Part shown: in pieces, positions 15,641 to 24,335 of the stretch
Layout of the letters: each line of letters starts with the position of its first letter
Numbering within the stretch: the first letter of the stretch is position 1
Source of the DNA: Rhodococcus sp. (in: high G+C Gram-positive bacteria)
GTDB taxonomy: Bacteria; Actinomycetota; Actinomycetes; Mycobacteriales; Mycobacteriaceae
Assembly: GCF_023264675.1 (NCBI RefSeq)
Contig: NZ_JAHFVG010000023.1
Span: 1 to 64,000, forward strand
Length of the DNA stretch: 64,000 nucleotides
Direction: 5' to 3'
Notes under the pieces: model-generated
The model's input: only the letters and a program-made list of their open reading frames with translations
What the model was told of the DNA's origin: nothing
The model's database searches: none
Program-made: the position numbers and the translations under genes

Positions 15641-15672
15641 GGTCGTTCACTCGAGCATGGTCGTTCACTCGG
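15638..15672. repeat. 18-bp tandem duplication across a start codon
   Basis: CATGGTCGTTCACTCGAG (15638-15655) is repeated as CATGGTCGTTCACTCGG (15656-15672). On the minus strand this duplicates the reductase start codon and its upstream bases. The extra ATG at 15658 opens a three-codon frame (ATG CTC GAG TGA) six bases before the real start. Confidence 0.85.
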
Positions 15673-15681
15673 CATGCTCGA

Positions 15682-16281
15682 TCAGTCTCCCTGGTATCGC
15701 TGTTCCTGCCACGGGTCGCCGTAGTCGTGATACCCGTTGCGCTCCCAGAATCCGGGCTCGTCGCGCATCAGCAAGGTCAGCGAGGTCACCCATTTCGCGG
15801 ACTTCCAGAAATACAGGTTCGGCACGAGAAGTCTGGCAGGCCCACCGTGCTCGGGGTGTAGCGGCTTCCCGTCGTATTCGTAGGCAAGCCAGGCTTTCCC
15901 GTGTCGAAGCTCGTCGAGGGGGAGGTTGGTGGTGTAACCGTCGTAGCCGTGGGCCATGACATGTGTTGCGGCCGTGTCGATGCCGTCGAGCAGCGTGTCG
16001 AGCGCGACGCCCCGCCAGCGGGTGTCGAGTTTGGACCACGTTGTGACGCAATGGATGTCGACCGTCGGCTTCTCGGCCGGCAGAGCGCGCATCTGCTGCC
16101 ACGACCAGTGGTGCTTCTCGCCCATCTCGGTGACGATGCTGAACTGCCAGCGATCGGTGTCCACGCGCGGCGTCGGTCCCGCGGACAGTACCGGGAAGTC
16201 CTGTGTCAGGTACTGGCCCGGCGGGGTCCGCGACTCGTTCCCGCGGCGTTTGCCGGTGAAACCTCTCGACACGATGGCCAT
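15682..16281 (-). CDS. sulfite-oxidase-type molybdopterin oxidoreductase
   Basis: 199 residues, one SUOX-fold domain. The Mo-ligand cysteine lies in VDIHCVTTWSKLDTRWRG, followed by the ARLLVPNLYFWKSAKWV signature. There is no heme domain, dimerisation domain or signal peptide, so a cytoplasmic enzyme of the YedY/MsrP-like group with unknown substrate is expected. GAGGAGG precedes ATG 16281. The flavin reductase downstream is the likely electron partner; molybdenum cofactor genes are in the same window. Confidence 0.88.
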   Translation of the reverse strand: MAIVSRGFTGKRRGNESRTPPGQYLTQDFPVLSAGPTPRVDTDRWQFSIVTEMGEKHHWSWQQMRALPAEKPTVDIHCVTTWSKLDTRWRGVALDTLLDGIDTAATHVMAHGYDGYTTNLPLDELRHGKAWLAYEYDGKPLHPEHGGPARLLVPNLYFWKSAKWVTSLTLLMRDEPGFWERNGYHDYGDPWQEQRYQGD

Positions 16282-16396
16282 CGGACCTCCTCGTTGCTCC
16301 GCTGCACAGTCTCTCGCGTAACTCCGGCTTGGACAACTCGGTGTCCGCGTAGGGTGCGAGGAAGACCTTTTCGAGACCTGGGGGACGAGAACTTCG

Positions 16397-17233
16397 ATGG
16401 CGATCAAGGATCTACGCGGGAAAAAGACGTTCATCACCGGTGCGGGCAGCGGGATCGGCCGTGCCACGGCGCTCGCCGCAGCGGCGGCAGGGGCAGAGCT
16501 CTACCTGACCGACATCAACGAGGCAGGACTCGCCGAGACCGTCGCGGCGGCGGGCTCGGCGGTGGCTCGATCGGCGGCGTTCGACGTCTCCGACTACGAC
16601 GCGGTGACGGCCTTCGCGAACGAGGTGCACGAGGCCGTCGGCAGCCTCGACATCGTGATGAACGTGGCGGGCATCGCCGCCTGGGGAACCGTCGAGAATC
16701 TGGAGCATCGGCACTGGAAGTCGATGGTCGACGTCAACCTGATGGGCCCGATTCACGTCATCGAGAATTTTCTGCCGCCGATGGTCAAGGCAGGCAAGGG
16801 TGGGCACCTGGTCAACGTTTCGTCTGCGGCCGGCCTCATTCCGCTGCCGTGGCACGCTGCCTACAGCGCCAGCAAGTACGGCCTGCGGGGCGCGTCGGAA
16901 GTACTGCGCTACGACCTCAAGCGTCACGGCATCGGTGTATCCCTCGTGGTTCCAGGCGGGGTGAAGACGGGGCTGGTGAACACCGTCGAGATCGCGGGCG
17001 TCGACCGTGAGGACCCGCGAGTGCAGAAGTTGCAGCACCGTTTCGAGGAGCGAGCCGTCGAGCCGGAGAAGGTCGCCGACGCCATCCTCACCGGCATTCT
17101 CAAGAACCGGTACCTCGTCTACTCCTCCAACGACATTCGGTTCGGGTATTGGTGGGCGCGGAAGTTCGCTCCGCCGTACGAGTTCGTGCTTCAGAAGGCC
17201 AACGATCAGTTCAGCAAGTTGCTGCCTCGCTAG
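16397..17233 (+). CDS. short-chain dehydrogenase/reductase
   Basis: 278 residues, classical SDR: cofactor loop TGAGSGIGRA (residues 15-24), NVAGIAAWG, the catalytic Ser in VNVSSAAGLIP and YSASKYG (Tyr/Lys), and PGGVKTGLV. A C-terminal extension of about 40 residues (NRYLVYSSNDIRFGYWWARK) is typical of actinobacterial lipid or steroid SDRs that touch membranes. Substrate not predictable. Confidence 0.9.
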   Translation: MAIKDLRGKKTFITGAGSGIGRATALAAAAAGAELYLTDINEAGLAETVAAAGSAVARSAAFDVSDYDAVTAFANEVHEAVGSLDIVMNVAGIAAWGTVENLEHRHWKSMVDVNLMGPIHVIENFLPPMVKAGKGGHLVNVSSAAGLIPLPWHAAYSASKYGLRGASEVLRYDLKRHGIGVSLVVPGGVKTGLVNTVEIAGVDREDPRVQKLQHRFEERAVEPEKVADAILTGILKNRYLVYSSNDIRFGYWWARKFAPPYEFVLQKANDQFSKLLPR

Positions 17234-17249
17234 TCGTGTCTTCGGCCCG

Positions 17250-17285
17250 TCAATTCTGTAGATCGACTCAATTCTGTAGATCGAC
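17250..17285. repeat. perfect 18-bp tandem duplication at the soxR stop
   Basis: TCAATTCTGTAGATCGAC occurs twice head to tail. On the minus strand each copy encodes VDLQN followed by TGA, so the last five codons and the stop of soxR are duplicated downstream. Confidence 0.95.
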
Positions 17286-17732
17286 ATCGAGCCTGCGGGC
17301 GCCGGGGCCTGCGCCCGCAAGCTCGTCGCCCGGATTCACCAGCGCGCAACTCGACATCGACAGGCATCCGCAGCCGATGCAACCGGTCAGATCGTCGCGG
17401 AGTTTGACGAGCTGAGCGATCCTGTCGTCGAGATCGGAATGCCAATGCTGCGAGAGCTTGGCCCAGTCTCGTTTGGTCGGCGTCCGCTCCTCCGGCAGGT
17501 CCGCGAGAGCGTCCCTGATCCGAGCCAGCGGGATACCGACCTTCTGGGATATCCGGATGAACGCGACCCTGCGCAGAGTGTCGCGGTGATAGCGACGCTG
17601 GTTGCCCGACGTGCGCCTGCTGGTGATCAGCCCCTGCTTCTCGTAGAAGTGCAGTGCCGAGACGGCAACTCCGCTGCGCTCGGAGAGCTGCGCCGGAGTG
17701 AGTTCGCGGACTTTCCAGTCGGGCATCGGCAT
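17268..17732 (-). CDS. soxR: redox-sensitive MerR-family regulator SoxR
   Basis: 154 residues. MerR-type HTH ([26 protein letters not shown]), dimer helix, then the [2Fe-2S] cysteine motif C-x2-C-x-C-x5-C in [12 protein letters not shown] near residue 123. The cluster is oxidised by redox-cycling compounds, which activates target promoters. The last residues VDLQN and the stop lie in an 18-bp tandem duplication. ATG 17732 is used; ATG 17726 is equally possible. Confidence 0.93.
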   Translation of the reverse strand: MPMPDWKVRELTPAQLSERSGVAVSALHFYEKQGLITSRRTSGNQRRYHRDTLRRVAFIRISQKVGIPLARIRDALADLPEERTPTKRDWAKLSQHWHSDLDDRIAQLVKLRDDLTGCIGCGCLSMSSCALVNPGDELAGAGPGARRLDVDLQN

Positions 17733-17756
17733 GAGGTCGACGGTAGTGCGCCTGCG

Positions 17757-17818
17757 GCGCCCGTGTGCGCGTAGTAGGGCCCGGAACCTACTACCCACAC
17801 ACGGGCGCGTCAGCGCAT
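17757..17818. repeat. dispersed hairpin repeat, copy A
   Basis: The element has an imperfect hairpin with arms GTGTGCGCGTAGTAGG and CCTACTACCCACACAC, then a tail GGGCGCGTCAGCGC. It lies between divergent soxR and arcA. The tail and the arm pattern recur at 19057, 22709 and 48095. Confidence 0.75.
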
Positions 17819-17829
17819 ACCGTTGAGCG

Positions 17830-19074
17830 ATGACCCCACAACTCGGCGCAGATTCCGAGGTCGGGACGCTGCGGACCGTCATACTGCATCGCCCCGGAGA
17901 CGAGCTACGCCGGCTCACCCCGCGCAACAACGACCAACTGCTGTTCGACGGTGTCCCGTGGGTCGACCGAGCGCAGGAGGAACACGACGCGTTCGCGGAA
18001 CTCCTGCGCAGCCGCGGCGTCGAAGTGCTGTTGCTCGGCGATCTGCTCACCGAGGCGATGACCGCCAGCGGCGCTGCTCGCATGCAGGGGATCTCGGCTG
18101 CGGTGAACGAACGACGGCTCGGCCGGGCGCTGGCCGGTGATCTCGCGGCACATCTTCGCGGGGTACCGGCGCCGGAACTGACGTCGATTCTCATGGCCGG
18201 AATGACCTTCGACGAACTGTTGGCGGCCGAGCAGGTCGAGCCGGAGGCGAGCGGAGCATCGCTCGTGCGACGCATGCATCACGGCGCGGACTTCGTCATC
18301 GATCCGCTGCCGAACCTGCTGTTCACCCGCGACTCCTCGTTCTGGATCGGCAACAGGGTCGCGATCACCTCGCTCGCGCTCCCGGCGCGGCTACGGGAAA
18401 CTACCCTCACCGACCTGATCTACGCGTTCCACCCGCGGTTCCGCGGCATCCGGCGGGCGTACGAATCACGCACTGCACCAGTGGAAGGCGGCGACGTACT
18501 GCTGCTCTCGCCAGGAGTCGTGGCCGTCGGCGTCGGGGAGCGAACGACGCCTGCCGGTGCGGAAGCATTGGCGCGCAGCCTGTTCGACGACGACCTCGCC
18601 CACACCGTCCTCGTGGTACCCATCGCGCAGGAGCGGGCGTCGATGCACCTGGACACGGTGTGCACGATGGTCGACGTCGATGCCGTCGTGATGTATCCGG
18701 CGATACAGCATTCGTTGTCCGCGTTCACCATTCGCCGAGAGAACGGCACCGTGACCATTCGAGGCGCCGACCCGTTCCTCGACGCAGCCGCGGACGCGAT
18801 GGGCATCGGAAAGCTACGGGTCATCGACACCGGACTCGATCACGTCACGGCCGAGCGTGAGCAATGGGACGACGGCAACAACACGCTCGCCCTCGCGCCG
18901 GGCGTCGTCGTCGCCTACGAGCGCAACGTCGAGACCAACGCGCGGCTCGAGGCGTCGGGCATCGAGGTGCTGCGGATCAGCGGTTCCGAGCTCGGCTCGG
19001 GCCGTGGTGGTCCGCGATGTATGTCGTGCCCGGTGGCGCGGGACAGTGCGGCTTCGCCGCCCGTGCGTGCGTAG
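17830..19074 (+). CDS. arcA: arginine deiminase
   Basis: 414 residues. It hydrolyses arginine to citrulline and ammonia, the first step of the deiminase pathway. Typical blocks are [47 protein letters not shown] (catalytic His) and the nucleophile Cys397 in GGPRCMSCP. The last residues PPVRA and the stop come from hairpin repeat copy B. No arcB, arcC or transporter gene is adjacent, so it may serve arginine catabolism or acid tolerance alone. Same location before pmt as Rv1001. Confidence 0.96.
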   Translation: MTPQLGADSEVGTLRTVILHRPGDELRRLTPRNNDQLLFDGVPWVDRAQEEHDAFAELLRSRGVEVLLLGDLLTEAMTASGAARMQGISAAVNERRLGRALAGDLAAHLRGVPAPELTSILMAGMTFDELLAAEQVEPEASGASLVRRMHHGADFVIDPLPNLLFTRDSSFWIGNRVAITSLALPARLRETTLTDLIYAFHPRFRGIRRAYESRTAPVEGGDVLLLSPGVVAVGVGERTTPAGAEALARSLFDDDLAHTVLVVPIAQERASMHLDTVCTMVDVDAVVMYPAIQHSLSAFTIRRENGTVTIRGADPFLDAAADAMGIGKLRVIDTGLDHVTAEREQWDDGNNTLALAPGVVVAYERNVETNARLEASGIEVLRISGSELGSGRGGPRCMSCPVARDSAASPPVRA

Positions 19075-19118
19075 TAGGGGCCGAGGGCGACTACGCGCAC
19101 ACGGGCGCGTCAGCGCAA
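19057..19118. repeat. dispersed hairpin repeat, copy B
   Basis: Same layout as copy A: CCGTGCGTGCGTAGTAGGGG, loop, GACTACGCGCACACGG, then GCGCGTCAGCGC. It provides the arcA stop codon and overlaps the stop of the convergent arsC gene, so it probably acts as a transcription terminator for both. Confidence 0.75.
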
Positions 19119-19460
19119 GATTTCCAGCACCTTCTCCGCCGGGCGAGCAAGGACAGTTCCCTTGTCCGTCACCACGATCGGGCGTTCGATGAGGATCGGG
19201 TTGTTCACCATCGCCGCGATCAGCTCGTCCTCGGACGCATCCTTCAGCCCCAGTTCCTTGTAGACGGCCTCTTTCTTGCGAATCGCCTGGGAGGCGCGCA
19301 GGCCTGCGTCGTCGAGGAGTTTGCGCAGACCGTCCTTGGTCGGCGGCGTCTCCAGGTACTTCACGACGGTCGGCTCGATGCCTGCTTCCTGGATCAACTT
19401 CAGCGCTGTGCGGGAGGTGTTGCACCGAGGATTGTGATAGATCGTGGCAGTGGCGGTCAT
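19110..19460 (-). CDS. arsC: ArsC-family arsenate reductase (glutaredoxin type)
   Basis: 116 residues with the thioredoxin-fold start TIYHNPRCNTSRTALKLIQ, where the single Cys is the catalytic residue, and the downstream ETPPTKDGLRKLL and VNNPILIERPIVV blocks. It reduces arsenate with glutathione- or mycothiol-type help, or is an Spx/ArsC-like oxidoreductase. No ars transport genes are adjacent. It diverges from the SDR-like gene at 19496. Confidence 0.88.
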   Translation of the reverse strand: MTATATIYHNPRCNTSRTALKLIQEAGIEPTVVKYLETPPTKDGLRKLLDDAGLRASQAIRKKEAVYKELGLKDASEDELIAAMVNNPILIERPIVVTDKGTVLARPAEKVLEILR

Positions 19461-19495
19461 GTTTGTAGATTCTGCCAGTCGGGTAGCCGCCAGCA

Positions 19496-20155
19496 ATGAC
19501 TGATCGTCGAGTAGTTATTGCCGGAGGACACGGAAAGATCGCCCAGCACCTCATCGAGGTGCTCACGGCCCAGGGCGATCGCGCGGTCGCGTTGATCCGA
19601 AATCCCGACCACGTCAACGCCGTCACGGCGCTGGGCGCGCTTCCCGAGGTGATCGATCTGGAATCCGCGTCCGTCGACGAGGTCGCCGCACTGCTGCACG
19701 ACGCCGATGCCGCGGTCTTCGCCGCCGGTGCCGGTGGGTCGGGAGGCGTCGAGCGCAAAGACAGCATCGACCGCGCCGGGTCCGTTCTGCTGGCCGATGC
19801 TGCCGAGAAGGCCGGCGTGAAGCGATTCCTTCAGATCAGCTCGTTCGGGGCAGGGGAGCCGGTGGCGGACGACGCCGAAGAGTCCTGGAAGGCGTACATC
19901 GCGGCAAAGACCGCAGCCGAAGAGGACTTGAAGGGCCGCACCGACCTCGACTGGACCATTCTGCGTCCCGGCGGTTTGACCGACGACGACGGAACCGGAC
20001 ACATCACGCTGTCCGAGCCTCCGCTCGAGCGTGGCACGGTGCCGCGGGCCGACGTCGCCGTCGTGATCGCTGCCCTATTGGAGTCTCCCTCCGCCGTCGG
20101 AAAGACGCTGATGCTGACCTCGGGGGATACGCCGATCAGCGATGCCGTGACGTAG
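19496..20155 (+). CDS. NAD(P)-binding atypical SDR
   Basis: 219 residues. Rossmann start RVVIAGGHGKIAQHLIEVL, FAAGAGGSGGVERKDSID, ISSFGAG, YIAAKTAAEEDL and DWTILRPGGLTDD define the atypical SDR/NmrA-like group (YwnB type). It may be a redox sensor or flavin/quinone reductase; the substrate is unknown. A GntR regulator follows 9 bases after its stop. Confidence 0.85.
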   Translation: MTDRRVVIAGGHGKIAQHLIEVLTAQGDRAVALIRNPDHVNAVTALGALPEVIDLESASVDEVAALLHDADAAVFAAGAGGSGGVERKDSIDRAGSVLLADAAEKAGVKRFLQISSFGAGEPVADDAEESWKAYIAAKTAAEEDLKGRTDLDWTILRPGGLTDDDGTGHITLSEPPLERGTVPRADVAVVIAALLESPSAVGKTLMLTSGDTPISDAVT

Positions 20156-20164
20156 TTTGCTTGC

Positions 20165-20518
20165 ATGCGTATCGAAGTCGACTCCGCGTCCAAGACGCCA
20201 CTGTTCGAGCAGGTACGTGCGGCAATTCTGGAGCAGGTTCGCAGCGGTGAGTTGATCGCGGAAACTAAGATCCCCACGGTCCGCGGTCTGGCCGAGGAAC
20301 TCTCCGTTGCGCCGCATACCGTCGCGAAGGCCTACAAGGAGCTCGAAGCCCAAGGGGTCATCGAAGCGCGCGGCAGGCTCGGCACGTTCATCGCCTCCGG
20401 CGGCGATCCGACGGAGGACAACGCTGCGCGTGCCGCGGTCGCGTACGTCCACGAGCTCCGCGCTCTCGGGTTGTCGGACGATCGCATTCGCGGTTTCGTG
20501 GAGACTGCGCTGGGCTGA
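20165..20518 (+). CDS. GntR-family regulator, YtrA type
   Basis: 117 residues: winged HTH (LFEQVRAAILEQVRSGEL, TVRGLAEELSVAPHTVAKAY, GRLGTFIASGG) and a short helical tail, as in YtrA-type regulators that lack a large effector domain. Such genes usually control an adjacent transporter. Here the nearest candidates are the SDR upstream and the DoxX gene downstream. Confidence 0.88.
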   Translation: MRIEVDSASKTPLFEQVRAAILEQVRSGELIAETKIPTVRGLAEELSVAPHTVAKAYKELEAQGVIEARGRLGTFIASGGDPTEDNAARAAVAYVHELRALGLSDDRIRGFVETALG

Positions 20519-20593
20519 TGCGGTAAGTTGACGCTTCAACTTAGATATGTCAGGGTTGTCGCGTCCCATTGCCGTGCCCCGAAGGATCCTCAC

Positions 20594-21025
20594 ATGAACT
20601 CGCCCATCTTCCGTGACATTGCAACACTGATCGCTCGCGTCGGCCTCGGCATCGTCTTCATCGCCCACGGCTGGCAGAAGCTCAACACCAACGGTCTCGA
20701 CGCCACCAAGGCGTTCTTCGAGAGCGTGAGCGTGCCGCTTCCCGGCATCTCCGCATACTTCGCGACCTTCGTCGAGCTCGTCGGCGGCATCGCCCTCGTC
20801 GTGGGCATCTTCACCCCGATCATCGGGATCCTGCTCTTCCTCGACATGCTCGGCGCATTCATCTTCGTGCACTCCGACTTCGGTGTTTTCGTGAGCGAGA
20901 ACGGCTACGAGCTCGTCCTCGCGCTCGGCGTCGCATCCCTGCTGCTCGCCGCCGTCGGTGCAGGCCGCTTCAGCCTCGACGGAGTGTTCGGCAGCAAGAC
21001 CAGCTTCGCCAAAAGTCGCGCATAA
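20594..21025 (+). CDS. DoxX-family membrane protein
   Basis: 143 residues with four membrane helices. The start RDIATLIARVGLGIVFIAHGWQK is the DoxX signature. Family members are linked to redox balance at the membrane, and in mycobacteria to a complex with superoxide dismutase and a thiosulfate sulfurtransferase. AAGGA precedes ATG 20594. Confidence 0.88.
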   Translation: MNSPIFRDIATLIARVGLGIVFIAHGWQKLNTNGLDATKAFFESVSVPLPGISAYFATFVELVGGIALVVGIFTPIIGILLFLDMLGAFIFVHSDFGVFVSENGYELVLALGVASLLLAAVGAGRFSLDGVFGSKTSFAKSRA

Positions 21026-21123
21026 CGTTTCCGCAGGTGAACCCTGGGGTTCTCGCGTTTCGCAGTCGTAAATTACTCGGCCATTACCGGGCGAAGGGTT
21101 ACCGGTAAGTGCTTTAGTGATTC

Positions 21124-22725
21124 ATGGCAACGAATACCGAGCGACCCCAGGGTTCGACCGGTTCCACGGGTCCGGCACCAACCGACAACTTTCTGCCCGT
21201 CGACGGCAAGCCGCGCACGGACTTCCTCGTCTTCGGCGTCTCGGCCGCGATCACCGCAGCGATTCTCGTCTGGGGGTTGCTGGCCGCGGACTCGCTCGAA
21301 TCGACCACATCGTCGGTGCTCAGCTGGCTCGTGACGAACATCGGCTGGCTGTTCATCATCGCCGCGTCGGCGTTCGTGGTGTTCTCGATCTACTTGGCCG
21401 TCAGCAAGTTCGGCAAGATTCCACTCGGAAAAGACGGCGAGAAGCCCGAGTTCAACACCGTCAGCTGGATCGCGATGATGTTCAGCGCAGGCATGGGCAT
21501 CGGACTGATGTTCTTCGGTGTATCGGAGCCGTTGTCCCACTTCGTCACCCCGCCTCCGGGATCCGACGGCACCGTCGGCGCTGCGATGGCGACGACGATG
21601 TTCCACTGGAGTCTTCACCCCTGGTCCATCTATGCCGTCGTCGGTCTTGCCGTGGCATACGGCACCTACCGCCGGGGCCGCAAGCAGCTGATCAGCTCCG
21701 CATTCATTCCACTCCTCGGCCGCCGGGCGGAAGGCCCGATCGGCAAGGTCATCGACATTCTGGCGATCTTCGCGACGATGTTCGGTACCGCTGCCTCGCT
21801 CGGCCTCGGCGCGCTGCAGATCGGCTCGGGCTTCGAGGTACTCGGCTGGCTGGGCGAATCCGGCACGCTGCTTCTCGTCGCGATCGTCGCACTGCTGACC
21901 CTCGCCTTCGTCGCCTCGGCCGTCTCGGGCGTCGCGAAGGGCATCCAGTGGCTCTCGAACATCAACATGGTTCTCGCACTCGTGCTGGCCGTCTTCGTCT
22001 TCGTGCTCGGCCCGACAGTGTTGATTCTCAACCTGATTCCCACCACCGTGGGCGACTACGCCAGCCAGCTCGTGCACATGTCGGCGCGCTCGGCGGCGTC
22101 GGGCGACGACGGTGAGACCGCCAGCTGGCTCTCGTCGTGGACGATCTTCTACTGGGCCTGGTGGGTGTCGTGGACGCCGTTCGTCGGCATGTTCCTCGCG
22201 CGCATCAGTCGTGGTCGCACCATCCGCGAATTCGTCGTCGGCGTCATTCTGGTTCCCAGCACGGTGAGCCTCGTGTGGTTCTCCATCTTCGGTGGTGCCG
22301 GAATTGCCGAGCAGGAGAACGGGATAGACCTCGCGGGCCGCGACAGCACCGAATCGCAACTCTTCGGCATGCTCGACAACCTGCCTCTCGCGGGCATTTC
22401 CAGCGTGCTGGTGATGATTCTCGTCGCTATCTTCTTCGTCTCGGGAGCCGATGCGGCATCGATGGTGATGGGCACGCTGAGTCAGCGCGGAACGCAGGAA
22501 CCGAGTCGATGGGTCGTCATCTTCTGGGGCGTTCTGACGGGCGGGATCGCAGCGCTCATGCTGTGGACCGGCGGCGAGGATGCGCTCAACGGGTTGCAGA
22601 CGATGACCATCATCGCCGCGGCGCCGTTCGTGATCGTGATGATCGGCTTGTGCGTCGGGCTGTACAAGGATTTGTCGAGAGATCCGCTGGTGAGGCCCAC
22701 TACCCAGGTGAGTGCGAATACATAG
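21124..22725 (+). CDS. BCCT-family transporter (glycine betaine/choline/carnitine)
   Basis: 533 residues, about 12 membrane helices. The family signature region is WTIFYWAWWVSWTPFVGMFLARISRGRTIREF, followed by FVSGADAASMVMG. The FNTVSWIAMMFSAGMGIGLMFFG helix forms the substrate path. Sodium- or proton-driven uptake of compatible solutes is expected; with MscL in the window this covers both sides of osmotic response. Its last residues VSANT and the TAG stop come from hairpin repeat copy C. Confidence 0.94.
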   Translation: MATNTERPQGSTGSTGPAPTDNFLPVDGKPRTDFLVFGVSAAITAAILVWGLLAADSLESTTSSVLSWLVTNIGWLFIIAASAFVVFSIYLAVSKFGKIPLGKDGEKPEFNTVSWIAMMFSAGMGIGLMFFGVSEPLSHFVTPPPGSDGTVGAAMATTMFHWSLHPWSIYAVVGLAVAYGTYRRGRKQLISSAFIPLLGRRAEGPIGKVIDILAIFATMFGTAASLGLGALQIGSGFEVLGWLGESGTLLLVAIVALLTLAFVASAVSGVAKGIQWLSNINMVLALVLAVFVFVLGPTVLILNLIPTTVGDYASQLVHMSARSAASGDDGETASWLSSWTIFYWAWWVSWTPFVGMFLARISRGRTIREFVVGVILVPSTVSLVWFSIFGGAGIAEQENGIDLAGRDSTESQLFGMLDNLPLAGISSVLVMILVAIFFVSGADAASMVMGTLSQRGTQEPSRWVVIFWGVLTGGIAALMLWTGGEDALNGLQTMTIIAAAPFVIVMIGLCVGLYKDLSRDPLVRPTTQVSANT

Positions 22726-22765
22726 TGGGTTATGTATTCGCGCGCACATGGCGCGTCAGCGCCAC
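22709..22765. repeat. dispersed hairpin repeat, copy C
   Basis: GTGAGTGCGAATACATA and TATGTATTCGCGCGCAC form the arms around GTGGGT, then follows ATGGCGCGTCAGCGCC. It supplies the stop of the BCCT gene and overlaps the 3' end of the convergent pmt gene. Confidence 0.8.
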
Positions 22766-24291
22766 GATGGCAACCACAACTGCTCCTGCCACAACTCGGG
22801 TGTGATCGGCATGGCCGTCAGGATCGGCCACAGCCAGATGAAGTTCGCGACGACCAGGGCGAGGTAGAGGCACACCAGCAACAGTCCGGTGCCTCTACGC
22901 TCGGCCGACGCCCGCGCCTTCCCGATGATCTGCCCGAGCACCAGCGCGAAGCCCATCACCATGAACGGTGCGAGCGCCACGGCGTAGAAGTAGTACATCT
23001 GACGGTCGAGGGTGGTGAACCACGGCAGGAACCCCGCGGCGTATCCCGTGATCACCACGGCGAAACGCCAGTCCCGCCGGACGAACATCATCCACAGGCA
23101 CCACAGCAACATCGGTACCGCGAGCCACCACATCGCGGGCGTGCCGATGAGCATGATCGCTTTGACACACGACGTCGCCGAGCACCCTTTGACGTTGTCG
23201 CCGTCCGCGAAGTAGTACAGCATCGGCCGCAGCCCCATCGGCCACGTCCACGGCTTCGACTCCCACGGATGACGGTTGCCTGCCGAGTTGGTCAGCCCCT
23301 CGTGGAACGAGAGCACGTTGCCGCTGTAGTACCAGAGCGAGCGCAGCGCACCCGGCACGAACGAGAACGTGCCGCCCGTGCCGATCTGATTCCCGACGGC
23401 ATGGCGGTCGACGCTGTTCTCGCCGGCGAACCACCCCGCGTAGCTGCAGAGATAGACGAACAGGGGGATGACGACGAGCGCGTAGAGCGCCGGACCGACG
23501 TCGCGAAGCGCCGTACCGAACCACGGCCGCTCGACGCCGTTGGCCCGACGAGCAGCGACGTCGAAGGCAACGGACAGCAGGCCGAAGAACGCGATGAAGT
23601 ACACGCCCGACCACTTGGTGCCGCAGGCGAGTCCGAGCATGATGCCTGCTCCGAAACGCCACCAGCGCACCCCGAGGCGCGGACCGAAACTGGTTGCCGC
23701 GATACGGCCTTCGGAACGAACGACCGCCATGCGCTTGCGGACGTCGTCGCGGTCGACGACCAGGCACCCCATCGCTGCGGTGACGAAGAACGCCAGGAAG
23801 ATATCGAGCATCCCGATGCGGGACGAGACGAAGGTGACACCGTCGACGATCAGCAGGATCCCCGCGATCGCGCCGATCAGAGTCGACCGCGCCATGCGGC
23901 GAACGATGCGAATCACGATCAGCACCAACAAGGTTCCGGCCAACGCCGACGAGAACCGCCAACCCCAGCCGTTGTAGCCGAAGAGTGCCTCGCCGACCGC
24001 GATGAGTTGCTTGCCGACCGGCGGGTGCACCACCAGCCCGTACGCCGGGTTGTCCTCGATGCCGCCGCCGGTGAGCACCTGCCAGCCCTGCGGCGCATAG
24101 TGCTTCTCGTCGAACACCGGAGTGCCAGCATCTGTGGGATAGCGGAGCATCGCGAACCGGGTGATCGCCGCGATCGCCGTGATCACGAGAGTGACGATCC
24201 AGCCGCGTCGGCGATCGTCGTCTCGGTAGTAATCCGCCGCGGGAGCTGTCGGCCCGGGACTGACTACGTACCGCTCGGTCGTCAAGGCCAC
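22756..24291 (-). CDS. pmt: protein O-mannosyltransferase (GT39)
   Basis: About 511 residues, multi-pass membrane protein. It transfers mannose from polyprenyl-phosphate-mannose to Ser/Thr of exported proteins. The first external loop has the catalytic-type Asp-Glu in GTPVFDEKHYAPQGW, followed by HPPVGKQLIA. The C-terminal membrane block contains FLPWFTTLDRQMYYFYAV. The start is uncertain: GTG 24291 is used because the frame upstream runs into the divergent rsmI gene. Same position as Rv1002c. Confidence 0.93.
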   Translation of the reverse strand: MALTTERYVVSPGPTAPAADYYRDDDRRRGWIVTLVITAIAAITRFAMLRYPTDAGTPVFDEKHYAPQGWQVLTGGGIEDNPAYGLVVHPPVGKQLIAVGEALFGYNGWGWRFSSALAGTLLVLIVIRIVRRMARSTLIGAIAGILLIVDGVTFVSSRIGMLDIFLAFFVTAAMGCLVVDRDDVRKRMAVVRSEGRIAATSFGPRLGVRWWRFGAGIMLGLACGTKWSGVYFIAFFGLLSVAFDVAARRANGVERPWFGTALRDVGPALYALVVIPLFVYLCSYAGWFAGENSVDRHAVGNQIGTGGTFSFVPGALRSLWYYSGNVLSFHEGLTNSAGNRHPWESKPWTWPMGLRPMLYYFADGDNVKGCSATSCVKAIMLIGTPAMWWLAVPMLLWCLWMMFVRRDWRFAVVITGYAAGFLPWFTTLDRQMYYFYAVALAPFMVMGFALVLGQIIGKARASAERRGTGLLLVCLYLALVVANFIWLWPILTAMPITPELWQEQLWLPSWR

Positions 24292-24335
24292 GTACCGATC
24301 GTAGGCGGCGGCGCGCAGTGCGAGAGCATGGGAGC

